Part shown: one piece after another, positions 5,986 through 12,483 of the stretch
Numbering within the stretch: the stretch's first letter is position 1
How the letters are laid out: each line of letters opens with the position of its first letter
From: an uncultured Phycisphaerales bacterium
GTDB taxonomy: Bacteria; Planctomycetota; Phycisphaerae; UBA1845; CAIVHJ01
Assembly: GCA_903905665.1 (NCBI GenBank)
Contig: CAIVHJ010000085.1
Location: forward strand, 1-12,483
Reading direction: 5' to 3'
Length of the DNA: 12,483 nt
Program-made: the position numbers and the translations under genes
Notes under the pieces: model-generated
Told to the model about the DNA's origin: nothing
What the model saw: the letters and a program-made list of their open reading frames with translations, nothing else
Databases searched by the model: none

Positions 5986-6459
5986 ATGATCGCTGCACAA
6001 GAGCCGCTGGAGATCGATTCGGAAGCCATGATTCGGATTTTGAACGAGCAATTGCGATTGTATCGTCAGTTGAAGGCTCTGGCCGAGCGACAACGCGATC
6101 TGATCGTGGGCGAAAATCCCCAGCCGTTGCTGACGCTGTTGGCGGATCGTCAGACGATCATCGACGAATTGCAGTCGCTGAGTCAGCAGATGAATTCGGC
6201 GCAGGGCATCTGGAAAAGTCACTATCATGAAATCGATCCTGCTCGGCGAGAGGAAGCTGAATCGCTGATCCGCGACGTGACCGAGACGCTCAGGAGCATA
6301 CTCGCCTCCGATGCTCAGGACGAACGTTTGTTGGGCGCGCGCAAGGCGCAGTCTTCGCAGGAGGCGAGCCGGGTGGGGGCGTCGCAAAAAGCGGCCGCGG
6401 CATACGGTCGTTCGATGGATCGTTCCCGTAATTTTTCGGAAACGGATGAAGCGATATGA
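5986..6459 (+). CDS. flgN: FlgN-like flagellar export chaperone
   Basis: 157 residues, nearly all helical. Residues about 15-110 match the FlgN pattern: repeated leucines in LNEQLRLYRQLKALAERQRD, then PLLTLLADRQTIIDELQSLS, forming a long coiled-coil pair. The tail (about 120-157) is Ala/Ser/Arg-rich and probably disordered, ending ASQKAAAAYGRS, as in FlgN proteins whose tails bind export gate or hook-filament junction partners. FlgN escorts FlgK and FlgL to the flagellar type III export apparatus in the cytoplasm. AAGGGAAGGG ends 5 bases before the ATG. It follows the TPR gene by 13 bases and its TGA stop overlaps the kinase ATG (ATGA), which predicts coupled translation. Sequence identity within this family is low, so the assignment rests on pattern plus context. 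Confidence 0.8.
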   Translation: MIAAQEPLEIDSEAMIRILNEQLRLYRQLKALAERQRDLIVGENPQPLLTLLADRQTIIDELQSLSQQMNSAQGIWKSHYHEIDPARREEAESLIRDVTETLRSILASDAQDERLLGARKAQSSQEASRVGASQKAAAAYGRSMDRSRNFSETDEAI

Positions 6460-7322
6460 GTTCCACACTCGAAAATCCTGTGCTCAGTCAGCGCGAACGC
6501 GAATTGTCCGCCATCATCCGCGCCTACAGCGACGTGACGGAGCAGCTCAAGGAATCGCACGAACGGTTGCAGGATGAAGTGCATAAATTACGGGTCGAGC
6601 TGGAAGATAAAAACCGCGAACTCTCTCGAAATGAACGATTGGCGGCGCTGGGTCAGATGGCCACGGGCGTAGCCCACGAAATTCGCAACCCACTGGGCAG
6701 TATGCAGTTGTACGCGTCGCTGCTCGATCGCGATCTGATGGAATTGCCGAAAGCGCAACAATTGGTCCGCAAAATCTCAGCCGGTGTCAACGCGCTGGAT
6801 GGGATCGTGGGAGACATTTTGGATTTCGCCGGCCGTCACGAACCGCAAGCGTGTCAGGTGTCGTTGTCGTCGCTGTTGGATTCGGTGAGGGAAGCGGCTG
6901 CAGCCAAAGCGCAAGCCAAACGTGTGGAGTGGCGGGTGAATACATCCGTCCTGCAGCAGGAAGTTTGGGTCGATCCTCAACAGATGCAACGCGCCATTCT
7001 CAACGTGGTCCTCAACGCCATTGACGCCTCCCCGGAGGGTGGCACGATTTACTTCGATGCTCACGAGAGTGACGGAAACATGGCGGCGCTGGTCATTTCC
7101 GATGAAGGACCGGGAATCGGGACTGAAATTCTGGATCGGATTTTCAATCCGTTTTTCACCACCAAAGAGACGGGGACGGGTTTGGGGTTGGCGATTGTGC
7201 ATCGCATCATGGAAAGCCACGGGGGGCGAGTGTGCGCGACCAATCGAGAAGAAGGGGGCGCTCAGTTTACATTGTACCTGCCGACGGACTGCGAAAACTT
7301 TCGCAGACTTCGTCGTGCTTGA
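6456..7322 (+). CDS. Soluble NtrB/FlrB-type histidine kinase without sensor domain
   Basis: 288 residues, no membrane helix. Residues about 12-60 form a coiled coil (ERELSAIIRAYSDVTEQLKE). There is no recognisable PAS, GAF or HAMP domain. The H-box GVAHEIRNPLGSM carries the phospho-accepting His74. The catalytic domain has the N-box NVVLNAIDA (Asn187), the G1 box DEGPGIG (216-222), the F-box FFTTK (233-237) and the G2 box GTGLGL (240-245), all intact. It should phosphorylate the regulator encoded 12 bases downstream. Its position beside FlgN and an NtrC-family regulator makes it a counterpart of FlrB/FleS or FlgS flagellar kinases. The ATG overlaps the flgN stop by four bases. With so little input domain, the signal is probably relayed by protein contact through the N-terminal coil; that is inference. 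Confidence 0.92.
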   Translation: MSSTLENPVLSQRERELSAIIRAYSDVTEQLKESHERLQDEVHKLRVELEDKNRELSRNERLAALGQMATGVAHEIRNPLGSMQLYASLLDRDLMELPKAQQLVRKISAGVNALDGIVGDILDFAGRHEPQACQVSLSSLLDSVREAAAAKAQAKRVEWRVNTSVLQQEVWVDPQQMQRAILNVVLNAIDASPEGGTIYFDAHESDGNMAALVISDEGPGIGTEILDRIFNPFFTTKETGTGLGLAIVHRIMESHGGRVCATNREEGGAQFTLYLPTDCENFRRLRRA

Positions 7323-7334
7323 AGGAGCTGTTTT

Positions 7335-8699
7335 ATGGCGCGGATTTGTGTCGTGGATGACAACGAACTGTTGCGAGACTCGATTCAGGAAACGTTGACG
7401 CGGGAAGAACATCAGGTGGATGTATTTGCGGACGCCGTCGCGGCGCTGGAAGCACTGCGGAATCGATCTTTCGACGTGGTCGTGAGTGATTTGAAGATGC
7501 CGCGAATGGACGGAATCACTTTTTTGGGTGAAGTCCTGACGCACGATCGGGACATGCCAGTGATTCTGATGACGGCGTATGGGACGGTGGCGTCGGCGGT
7601 TTCTGCCATGAAACAGGGTGCGTTTGACTACATCCAGAAGCCGTTTGAGGCGGATGAACTGGCCTTGCTGGTGGACCGCGCGCATCAGCATCGAATGCTT
7701 AAAGCCGACAACGAGGCCTTGAGGGTCTCGCTGACCGACGCTGGAAACCAGCGGATGCTGGTGGGCGAATCACGTTTGATGCGCGAGGTGCAGGCCCGCT
7801 GCCGACAGGTCGCCGATAGTGCAGCGACGGTGTTGGTGACGGGGGAATCGGGTACGGGAAAGGAACTGGTCGCGCGAGAAATTCATCGGTTGTCTCCACG
7901 GGCGGACCGGCCGATGCTGGCGGTGAATTGTGCGGCTTTGTCGAACAATCTGCTGGAAAGCGAATTGTTCGGTCACGAGCGCGGAGCGTTTACCGGAGCA
8001 GATCGGGCCCGCAAAGGACGGTTTGAACTGGCTCACGGGGGCACGTTGCTTCTGGACGAAATCAGCGAAATGCCCATGCCGCTTCAGGCGAAGTTGCTGC
8101 GGGTGTTGCAGGAACGGCAATTCGAACGTGTGGGGAGCAGTTTGACGCTCACCGTCGATGTGCGCGTCATCGCCACGACCAACCGCAATCTGGTCGAGTG
8201 GATCCGGGAGGGTAAATTTCGCGAAGATTTGTTTTATCGATTGAATGTGTTGCCCATTGAGGTTCCGCCGCTGCGGGATCGTCGGGACGACGTTTCGAGG
8301 CTGGTGGAATACTTCATGGGCCGAACCGGTCGTCCGGACGGACGGGCGTCGGTAACCGTCGAACCGGCCGCCATGCGAGTCCTGCGCGATTATCACTGGC
8401 CCGGCAACGTGCGGGAACTGGAAAACGTGTGTGAACGAGCGGTGGTCATGGTGGCGGATCGGATCGTGCGCGCGAGTGTGATCGAACCGTGGTTGCAGGG
8501 TGAAATCCAATCTCACGACGGCTTCCGCAATCTGAGACCAGGGCAACTCATGGAGGACATGGAACGCCAATTGATCGAGCGGACGTTGATTCAGTTCAAC
8601 GGTCATCGTGAAAAGACTGCCCGTGCACTGGGAATCGGAGTTCGCACGTTGGGCATGAAACTCAAGAAATGGCAGGAACAAGCCCGGCGTGCCGGATGA
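7335..8699 (+). CDS. Sigma54-dependent flagellar response regulator (NtrC/FlrC type)
   Basis: 454 residues with three domains. The receiver (about 2-118) has D8/D9, the phosphorylation site Asp52 (VVSDLKMP), Thr80 and Lys102 (YIQKPF). The AAA+ domain (about 140-370) has Walker A GESGTGKE (170-177), the sigma54-contacting GAFTGA loop (217-222), Walker B TLLLDE (237-242) and the second motif FREDLFYRLNVLP. The C-terminal Fis-type helix-turn-helix ends TARALGIGVRTLGMKLKKW. Every residue needed for phosphorylation, ATP hydrolysis and contact with sigma54 is visible, so it should be a full activator. AAGGAG lies 7 bases before the ATG, 12 bases after the kinase stop. A strong -24/-12 promoter follows about 130 bases downstream, before flgB, making the basal-body operon its obvious target. 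FlrC, FleR and FlgR are functional analogues; orthology cannot be settled here. Confidence 0.95.
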   Translation: MARICVVDDNELLRDSIQETLTREEHQVDVFADAVAALEALRNRSFDVVVSDLKMPRMDGITFLGEVLTHDRDMPVILMTAYGTVASAVSAMKQGAFDYIQKPFEADELALLVDRAHQHRMLKADNEALRVSLTDAGNQRMLVGESRLMREVQARCRQVADSAATVLVTGESGTGKELVAREIHRLSPRADRPMLAVNCAALSNNLLESELFGHERGAFTGADRARKGRFELAHGGTLLLDEISEMPMPLQAKLLRVLQERQFERVGSSLTLTVDVRVIATTNRNLVEWIREGKFREDLFYRLNVLPIEVPPLRDRRDDVSRLVEYFMGRTGRPDGRASVTVEPAAMRVLRDYHWPGNVRELENVCERAVVMVADRIVRASVIEPWLQGEIQSHDGFRNLRPGQLMEDMERQLIERTLIQFNGHREKTARALGIGVRTLGMKLKKWQEQARRAG

Positions 8700-8758
8700 T
8701 ATTGAGTGGGAGGGGCGAGGCTGTTGCGAAGCGTTGGGGGAAGAAAAGGCATCCGAAC

Positions 8759-8773
8759 GCGCAAAAATTGCGC
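8759..8773. promoter_or_regulatory. Perfect dyad, candidate enhancer site for the NtrC-type regulator
   Basis: GCGCAAAAATTGCGC is a perfect 15-bp dyad (GCGCAA, three A, TTGCGC). It is centred about 87 bases upstream of the start predicted from the sigma54 promoter at 8827-8842. NtrC-family activators bind dyads roughly 80-150 bases upstream of their promoters, so placement fits. It could instead form an RNA hairpin in readthrough transcripts; the lack of a following T-run argues against a terminator. Confidence 0.4.
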
Positions 8774-8826
8774 ACAAGACGGATCGAACGGATGGATATC
8801 AGTATGAGGGAAGGCTTTGGGATGGG

Positions 8827-8842
8827 TGGTACGGTGGATGCA
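8827..8842 (+). promoter_or_regulatory. Sigma54 (-24/-12) promoter upstream of flgB
   Basis: TGGTACGGTGGATGCA matches the consensus TGGCACG-N4-TTGCA at all but two specified positions. The invariant GG (8828-8829) and GC (8840-8841) are separated by the required 10 bases. Transcription would start near 8853, leaving a leader of about 80 bases before flgB. The sigma54 activator gene lies immediately upstream. A weaker alternative with the same GG-N10-GC spacing is GGGCGAGGCTGTTGCG at 8713-8728. Confidence 0.7.
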
Positions 8843-8932
8843 AACGATCGGTCGGACATCCCCCCGGCCCATGTCGGCAGATGGGTCATGGATGGAGCGG
8901 ATTCGGGGGCAGGGATCGCATGAGGATGGCGG

Positions 8933-9367
8933 ATGTATCTGAATGATCTTGTCAATCAGGGTCCGATTCCGGTACTGGAAAAGTTGATGGCTTTTTCCGA
9001 AGTCCGGCACTCTGTGTTGGCGGAAAACATCGCCAACATTGATACGCCCGGATACATCACGAAACAACTGGATCCGGCAGCGTTTGAGCAGGCATTGCGG
9101 CGGGCGGTTGAGCAACGTGGAGACGATCCCAATGCACCGTTGGTATTGCCGCCGAGTGATGAGTTTTCGGAAGACGATCAGGGACATCTGAAAGTCACGC
9201 CGTCAACCCAGCCGGCGGAAAACATTTTATTTCACGATCGGACGAATGCGAGCATCGAAAAACTGATGGCGGACCTGAACGAAAATACCCTGGTCTATTC
9301 GATGGCGAGCGAGATGTTGCGAGTGCAGTTTGACAGTCTCAAGACCGCGATTCGCGGACGGATTTGA
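8933..9367 (+). CDS. flgB: Flagellar proximal rod protein FlgB
   Basis: 144 residues, a usual length for FlgB. The N-terminal rod signature is VRHSVLAENIANIDTPGYI (about residues 24-42). The C-terminal helix ENTLVYSMASEMLRVQFDSLKTAIRGRI packs against it in the coiled-coil bundle typical of rod proteins. The variable middle (about 48-100) is Asp/Pro-rich. FlgB forms part of the proximal rod, exported by the flagellar type III system and assembled on FliE above the MS ring. GAGG lies 7 bases upstream of the ATG. It is the first gene after the sigma54 promoter and is followed after 16 bases by flgC. Confidence 0.95.
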   Translation: MYLNDLVNQGPIPVLEKLMAFSEVRHSVLAENIANIDTPGYITKQLDPAAFEQALRRAVEQRGDDPNAPLVLPPSDEFSEDDQGHLKVTPSTQPAENILFHDRTNASIEKLMADLNENTLVYSMASEMLRVQFDSLKTAIRGRI

Positions 9368-9383
9368 TTGAAGGGAGCCTAAC

Positions 9384-9794
9384 GTGTTTGGTGTTTTTGA
9401 TGTGAGTACCTCGGCGCTCGTCGCGCAGCGAATTCGAATGGACACGTTGGCGGGTAACATGGCCAATGCCCATACGCTGATCGGCGAGGATCGGGCCTAT
9501 CAGCGGCGCGTTCCGGTTTTTTCCGTCGGGGCTTCGGCGGACCAGCCGGACCAGCCCGGCGTTCACGTGGCGGAGATTGCACTCGACCCGCGACCGGGTG
9601 ATTTGAAATGGGATCCCTCGCATCCCTTCGCCATCAAAAGCGGCCCGAATCAGGGTTATGTCCGAATGCCCAACGTCAACGAACTGGAAGAAATGGTCAA
9701 TCTGATCGAAGCCAGTCGGGCGTACGAAGCCAATATCAACGTGTTCAATGCCACCCGCGCTATGGTCGGCGGTGCGTTGAAACTGATCGCTTGA
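9384..9794 (+). CDS. flgC: Flagellar proximal rod protein FlgC
   Basis: 136 residues from a GTG start with AAGGGAG 6 bases upstream. The N-terminal rod motif is DVSTSALVAQRIRMDTLAGNM, where the family usually has a NNIAN-type end; here the motif reads GNMAN. The C-terminal family block runs from YVRMPNVNELEEMVNLIEAS through RAYEANINVFNATRAM. FlgC is a proximal rod subunit that interacts with FlgB and FlgF in the periplasm. It sits between flgB and fliE, the common order in many phyla. The length is normal for the family. Confidence 0.95.
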   Translation: MFGVFDVSTSALVAQRIRMDTLAGNMANAHTLIGEDRAYQRRVPVFSVGASADQPDQPGVHVAEIALDPRPGDLKWDPSHPFAIKSGPNQGYVRMPNVNELEEMVNLIEASRAYEANINVFNATRAMVGGALKLIA

Positions 9795-9824
9795 ATTGTG
9801 GGTTGCTGAGTTGAGGAGAACGTC

Positions 9825-10142
9825 ATGCCGAATCCCATCGGACCTTACGAATTCAATCCGTTGCTGGGTACGCCGGGACTGAAGACTCCGACTCCTTCGG
9901 CCGAGGTCGGTTCGTCGGATGGACCCAGATTTAAGGATGTTCTGCTGGACCACCTCAGTGAGGTGAACCGCCTGCAGATGGAGGCGAACCAGGGCATGGA
10001 GAAACTGGCGACCGGTCAGACCGACAACTACACCGAGGTGTTTAGCGCCGTTCGCAAGGCGGATGTCGCTTTCAGCATGCTCATGGAAATTCGCAACAAA
10101 CTCGTCGATGCCTATCGAGAATTGCAGCAGATGAGAGTGTAA
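9825..10142 (+). CDS. fliE: Flagellar hook-basal body adaptor FliE
   Basis: 105 residues. The N-terminal 40 are Pro/Gly-rich and variable. The conserved part begins FKDVLLDHLSEVNRLQMEAN and ends VRKADVAFSMLMEIRNKLVDA then YRELQQMRV, the FliE hallmark. FliE joins the MS ring and export gate to the proximal rod and is the first rod-type protein exported. GAGGAG lies 6 bases before the ATG. It follows flgC by 30 bases and precedes fliF by 63 bases. Confidence 0.95.
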   Translation: MPNPIGPYEFNPLLGTPGLKTPTPSAEVGSSDGPRFKDVLLDHLSEVNRLQMEANQGMEKLATGQTDNYTEVFSAVRKADVAFSMLMEIRNKLVDAYRELQQMRV

Positions 10143-10155
10143 GTGAATAATCAAC

Positions 10156-10176
10156 GCGCAGACAGGAGGTCTGTGC
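10156..10176 (+). promoter_or_regulatory. Hairpin exposing a strong Shine-Dalgarno sequence between fliE and fliF
   Basis: GCGCAGAC (10156-10163) pairs over 8 positions (one G-U) with GTCTGTGC (10169-10176); the loop is AGGAG, part of AGGAGGT (10164-10170). The actual fliF ribosome site is GAGGTG at 10192-10197. AGGAGGT has no well-spaced start codon after it: GTG at 10173 is 2 bases away and would encode six residues. It may act as a ribosome standby site or processing hairpin. Confidence 0.35.
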
Positions 10177-10205
10177 CGCAAACTTCAGGATGAGGTGAAT
10201 GTGCC

Positions 10206-11876
10206 ATGGCGCTGTTTGAAAAACAGATCAAAACTATTCAGACCCAGTTGAGTCGACTGGAAACTTCGCAACGAGTTGCGCTGGGATTGTGCGTGGTGGT
10301 CATCGCCGGATCGATCCTGTGGCTCACGCAGTGGTCCGTGCGAAGTGAAACGGTTCCGCTGTTCACCGACACGCTGTCGCAGGATCAACTCGGCGAGATG
10401 GCGTCTCAACTGCAAATGCTCGGCGAAAAATACGAAGAACGCCAGGGCAAAATTTACGTCAAACTGGAAGACCGTCGGCGGTTGATCTGGTTGATGTCCG
10501 AACGCAACCTCGGCCCCAAAACCAACTATCTCACGTTCAGCGATCTGATCGAAAAACACGACGTCTTCGCATCTCAGGAAGTCACACGATGGCAGCAAAA
10601 CGTCGCTTTGCAGAATGAACTCGCCGCCGTCATCGGCACTTCGAGCAAAGTCAAAAAGGCCAATGTCTTCATTGGGACCCCCAGCAAGGTTAAATTGGGC
10701 GGACCCTCATCCCCGCCCACGGCCACCGTCCAGGTTCACCTCGCCTCGGGAGTCAAAATTGATACTTCCATGGTCAAGGGAATCGCCGACATGGTCGCCC
10801 GTGCGGTTCCCCAGCTGGAATCGCAAAACGTCACCATCGTCGATATGGATTCGCTGCGTTCGTATTCTCCCTCGAACACACAGGATGAATACGGAACGCA
10901 ACTTTACGATTTGCAGCGGCAGAAGGAAAAAGAACTGCAAACGCGTGTCGCCGACCATCTGAGCTACATCCCCGGAGTCATCGCCACGGTGACGGTCAAA
11001 CTCGATGAAGAACTCATCAACAAAACCGAAACCAAACTCGACAAACCCAACGTCAAGCGGGACGTTTCGGAGGAAGAAACCACCTCCGGCGCTTCGACGA
11101 CCGAAGAACCCGGCGCCGCGCCCAACATGGGGATGTCGATCAAAGGAGGCTCGTCCGGAAGCAGTCATGACCGGAACAAAACCGAAACGGAATACTCCGA
11201 GCAATCCGGAAGCACCGTGACGACCACGCAGAAAAAACCGGGAACCATTCTCGATGCCGCCGCTTCCATTCTGATTCCTCGAAGTTACTTCGTCGCGATC
11301 GTCAAGAGCGAATCGCAGGACCCCAATGCCGAACCTGCGAAAGAACAGGTCGAGGAAGTGATGGATCGTGAAAACAAGAAAATTGCCGCTTCGGTCACTC
11401 CCATTCTGGCGGCTGCCGCCCACAACAAACCGGCCGTCGAAGTGACCACCTACAGCGATGCCCCGGTTGTCTATGCCGCAACGCCTTCGGGAGGGACCTC
11501 CCCGATCGCACAGGCCGGCAACGTCATGGAATTGATGAGCAGTCACGTCAAAGAGATCGGACTGGCGGTTCTGGCGCTCATGGCGCTGGGTATGATGATG
11601 CATATCATTCGCAAGGTGCCCGACTCGCTCGCGGTTCCAAAACCGTTTGCCATGGATCAGGAACAGTTCGCGCTGGGACCCGGAGGCGAACTCATGGTGG
11701 ACGGCGGACCGGTCGGAAAGGCCGTCACGCCCGATGCCCTGCTGGTCGCTCATGAAGCCGACGAACAAAGCGTCAAGGCGAGGCACATCGCTCGCGAGGT
11801 CAACGATATGATCGAATCCGATCCCCAGGCAGCTGCCGAAATCGTCCGACGCTGGATTGAAAAAGATCGTACCTGA
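10206..11876 (+). CDS. fliF: Flagellar MS-ring protein FliF
   Basis: 556 residues, within the family's usual range. Membrane helix 1 is near residues 24-42 (VALGLCVVVIAGSILWL) and helix 2 near 451-467 (IGLAVLALMALGMMM). The periplasmic region between them has the YscJ/FliF ring-building domains (about 48-220) and the FliF C-terminal domain (about 250-430). An Asp/Ser/Gly-rich insert lies near 285-335. The cytoplasmic tail ends AREVNDMIESDPQAAAEIVRR, the FliG-binding helix. FliF forms the MS ring in the inner membrane, the platform for rod, export gate and switch. GAGGTG is 8 bases before the ATG. fliG begins 14 bases after its stop, as expected for partners made together. Confidence 0.96.
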   Translation: MALFEKQIKTIQTQLSRLETSQRVALGLCVVVIAGSILWLTQWSVRSETVPLFTDTLSQDQLGEMASQLQMLGEKYEERQGKIYVKLEDRRRLIWLMSERNLGPKTNYLTFSDLIEKHDVFASQEVTRWQQNVALQNELAAVIGTSSKVKKANVFIGTPSKVKLGGPSSPPTATVQVHLASGVKIDTSMVKGIADMVARAVPQLESQNVTIVDMDSLRSYSPSNTQDEYGTQLYDLQRQKEKELQTRVADHLSYIPGVIATVTVKLDEELINKTETKLDKPNVKRDVSEEETTSGASTTEEPGAAPNMGMSIKGGSSGSSHDRNKTETEYSEQSGSTVTTTQKKPGTILDAAASILIPRSYFVAIVKSESQDPNAEPAKEQVEEVMDRENKKIAASVTPILAAAAHNKPAVEVTTYSDAPVVYAATPSGGTSPIAQAGNVMELMSSHVKEIGLAVLALMALGMMMHIIRKVPDSLAVPKPFAMDQEQFALGPGGELMVDGGPVGKAVTPDALLVAHEADEQSVKARHIAREVNDMIESDPQAAAEIVRRWIEKDRT

Positions 11877-11890
11877 CAGGAGAGCCAAGG

Positions 11891-12483
11891 ATGGCTACCG
11901 CAACTGAAAAAGAATCTCCCAAAAAACCGACCGCCGAAGACGGCGCGGCGCCGGCGGCGCCCCAACTGAACGGTTTACAAAAATCGGCCGTGCTCATCCT
12001 GAGCCTCAAAACCGAACTGGCCGCCAAAGTGCTCAGAATGCTCCCGCGGGACATGGTCGAGGAAGTCACGCGCGAAGTCGCCTCCATGGATATCGTTGAA
12101 CCCGAACGCATCAATGACGCCATGCACGAATTTTACACCATGGCGATGGCCCGGCGGTACGTCGAACAGGGCGGCGTAGCCTACGCCTACAAACTCCTCC
12201 AACAAACGCTCACTCAGGATGATGCCACTCGCATCATGAGGCAGATCGAACATCAGGTCTATCAGCAACCCTTCTCGTTCCTCCAGAAAACCGACAGTGA
12301 AAACCTCCTGACGTTTATTCAGGACGAACATCCTCAAACGATCGCGCTGGTTCTGGCGCACCTGTCGAGCACCAAAGGAGCCGAAATTCTCAAGGGGCTT
12401 CCCGCCGCCAAACAAATCGAAGTCGTCGCACGCGTCGCCAACATGGAACAAACCAACCCGGAAGTCGTCAAAGAAGTCGAAGA
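11891..12483 (+). CDS. fliG: Flagellar motor switch protein FliG, C-terminus cut by window edge
   Basis: The frame is open from ATG 11891 to the window end: 197 complete codons plus two bases. A 25-residue Lys/Ala/Pro-rich extension (MATATEKESPKKPTAEDG...) precedes the FliG N-domain, which starts near LNGLQKSAVLILSL (26-39) and binds the FliF tail. The middle domain begins about residue 130 with PFSFLQKTDSENLLTFIQDE and contains the EHPQTIALVLAHL motif (146-158). About 140 residues including the torque-generating C-domain are missing off the right edge. FliG forms the rotor ring on the cytoplasmic face of the MS ring. AGGAG lies 8 bases before the ATG. Confidence 0.95.
   Translation, partial: MATATEKESPKKPTAEDGAAPAAPQLNGLQKSAVLILSLKTELAAKVLRMLPRDMVEEVTREVASMDIVEPERINDAMHEFYTMAMARRYVEQGGVAYAYKLLQQTLTQDDATRIMRQIEHQVYQQPFSFLQKTDSENLLTFIQDEHPQTIALVLAHLSSTKGAEILKGLPAAKQIEVVARVANMEQTNPEVVKEVE

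Noticed and set aside
4890..6029. 379-residue minus-strand open frame opposite the TPR gene
   Set aside because: It is a shadow of the TPR gene: no domain pattern and no ribosome site, and it overlaps both the TPR and flgN starts.
8669..8946. Two 84-85 residue plus-strand frames in the gap before flgB
   Set aside because: They overlap the regulator's 3' end and the sigma54 promoter, and lack family character; the gap is better read as regulatory DNA.
10707..11888. 393-residue minus-strand open frame opposite fliF
   Set aside because: Gly/Arg/Asp/Phe-rich shadow translation of a well-identified fliF; no recognisable motifs.

Overview
The window reads as bacterial chromosome from a motile, moderately GC-rich organism. 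The best guess is a member of the Planctomycetota. That rests on the gene styles (a signal-peptide protein joining an OB fold to an EEP-like domain, and an NtrC-family regulator ending in a GIGVRTLGMKLKKW-type helix-turn-helix) and on the palindrome-rich intergenic DNA. It is an inference, because no rRNA or marker gene is present.

Left part (1-3121): a truncated minus-strand gene for glutamate formimidoyltransferase diverges from a plus-strand gene for a secreted OB-fold plus EEP-like protein whose catalytic residues all appear to be replaced. The DNA after that gene is crowded with inverted repeats. One is a 72-bp palindromic insert flanked by an 8-bp direct repeat that includes the stop codon; next come a likely terminator and a second nested palindrome. 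A NeuD/PglD-type acyltransferase gene follows alone.

Middle (3122-3539): about 400 bp with no convincing gene but with six separate dyads or hairpins leading into the next operon.

Right part (3540-12483, all plus strand): a flagellar locus in two blocks. The first block is compact: a membrane-anchored TPR protein of unknown function, a FlgN-like export chaperone, a soluble sensor-less NtrB-type histidine kinase whose start overlaps the flgN stop, and an NtrC/FlrC-type sigma54 activator. The second block is flgB-flgC-fliE-fliF-fliG (the last cut by the window edge), encoding proximal rod, rod/MS-ring adaptor, MS ring and rotor switch. Between the blocks lies a strong candidate -24/-12 sigma54 promoter (8827-8842) with a perfect 15-bp dyad about 80 bp upstream of the predicted start, a plausible enhancer for the regulator encoded just before it.

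Working model: the first block makes a local signalling module that switches on the basal-body operon beside it. The TPR protein is the least explained member and, together with FlgN, may feed assembly status to the soluble kinase. No tRNA, rRNA, CRISPR array or transposase gene was seen.
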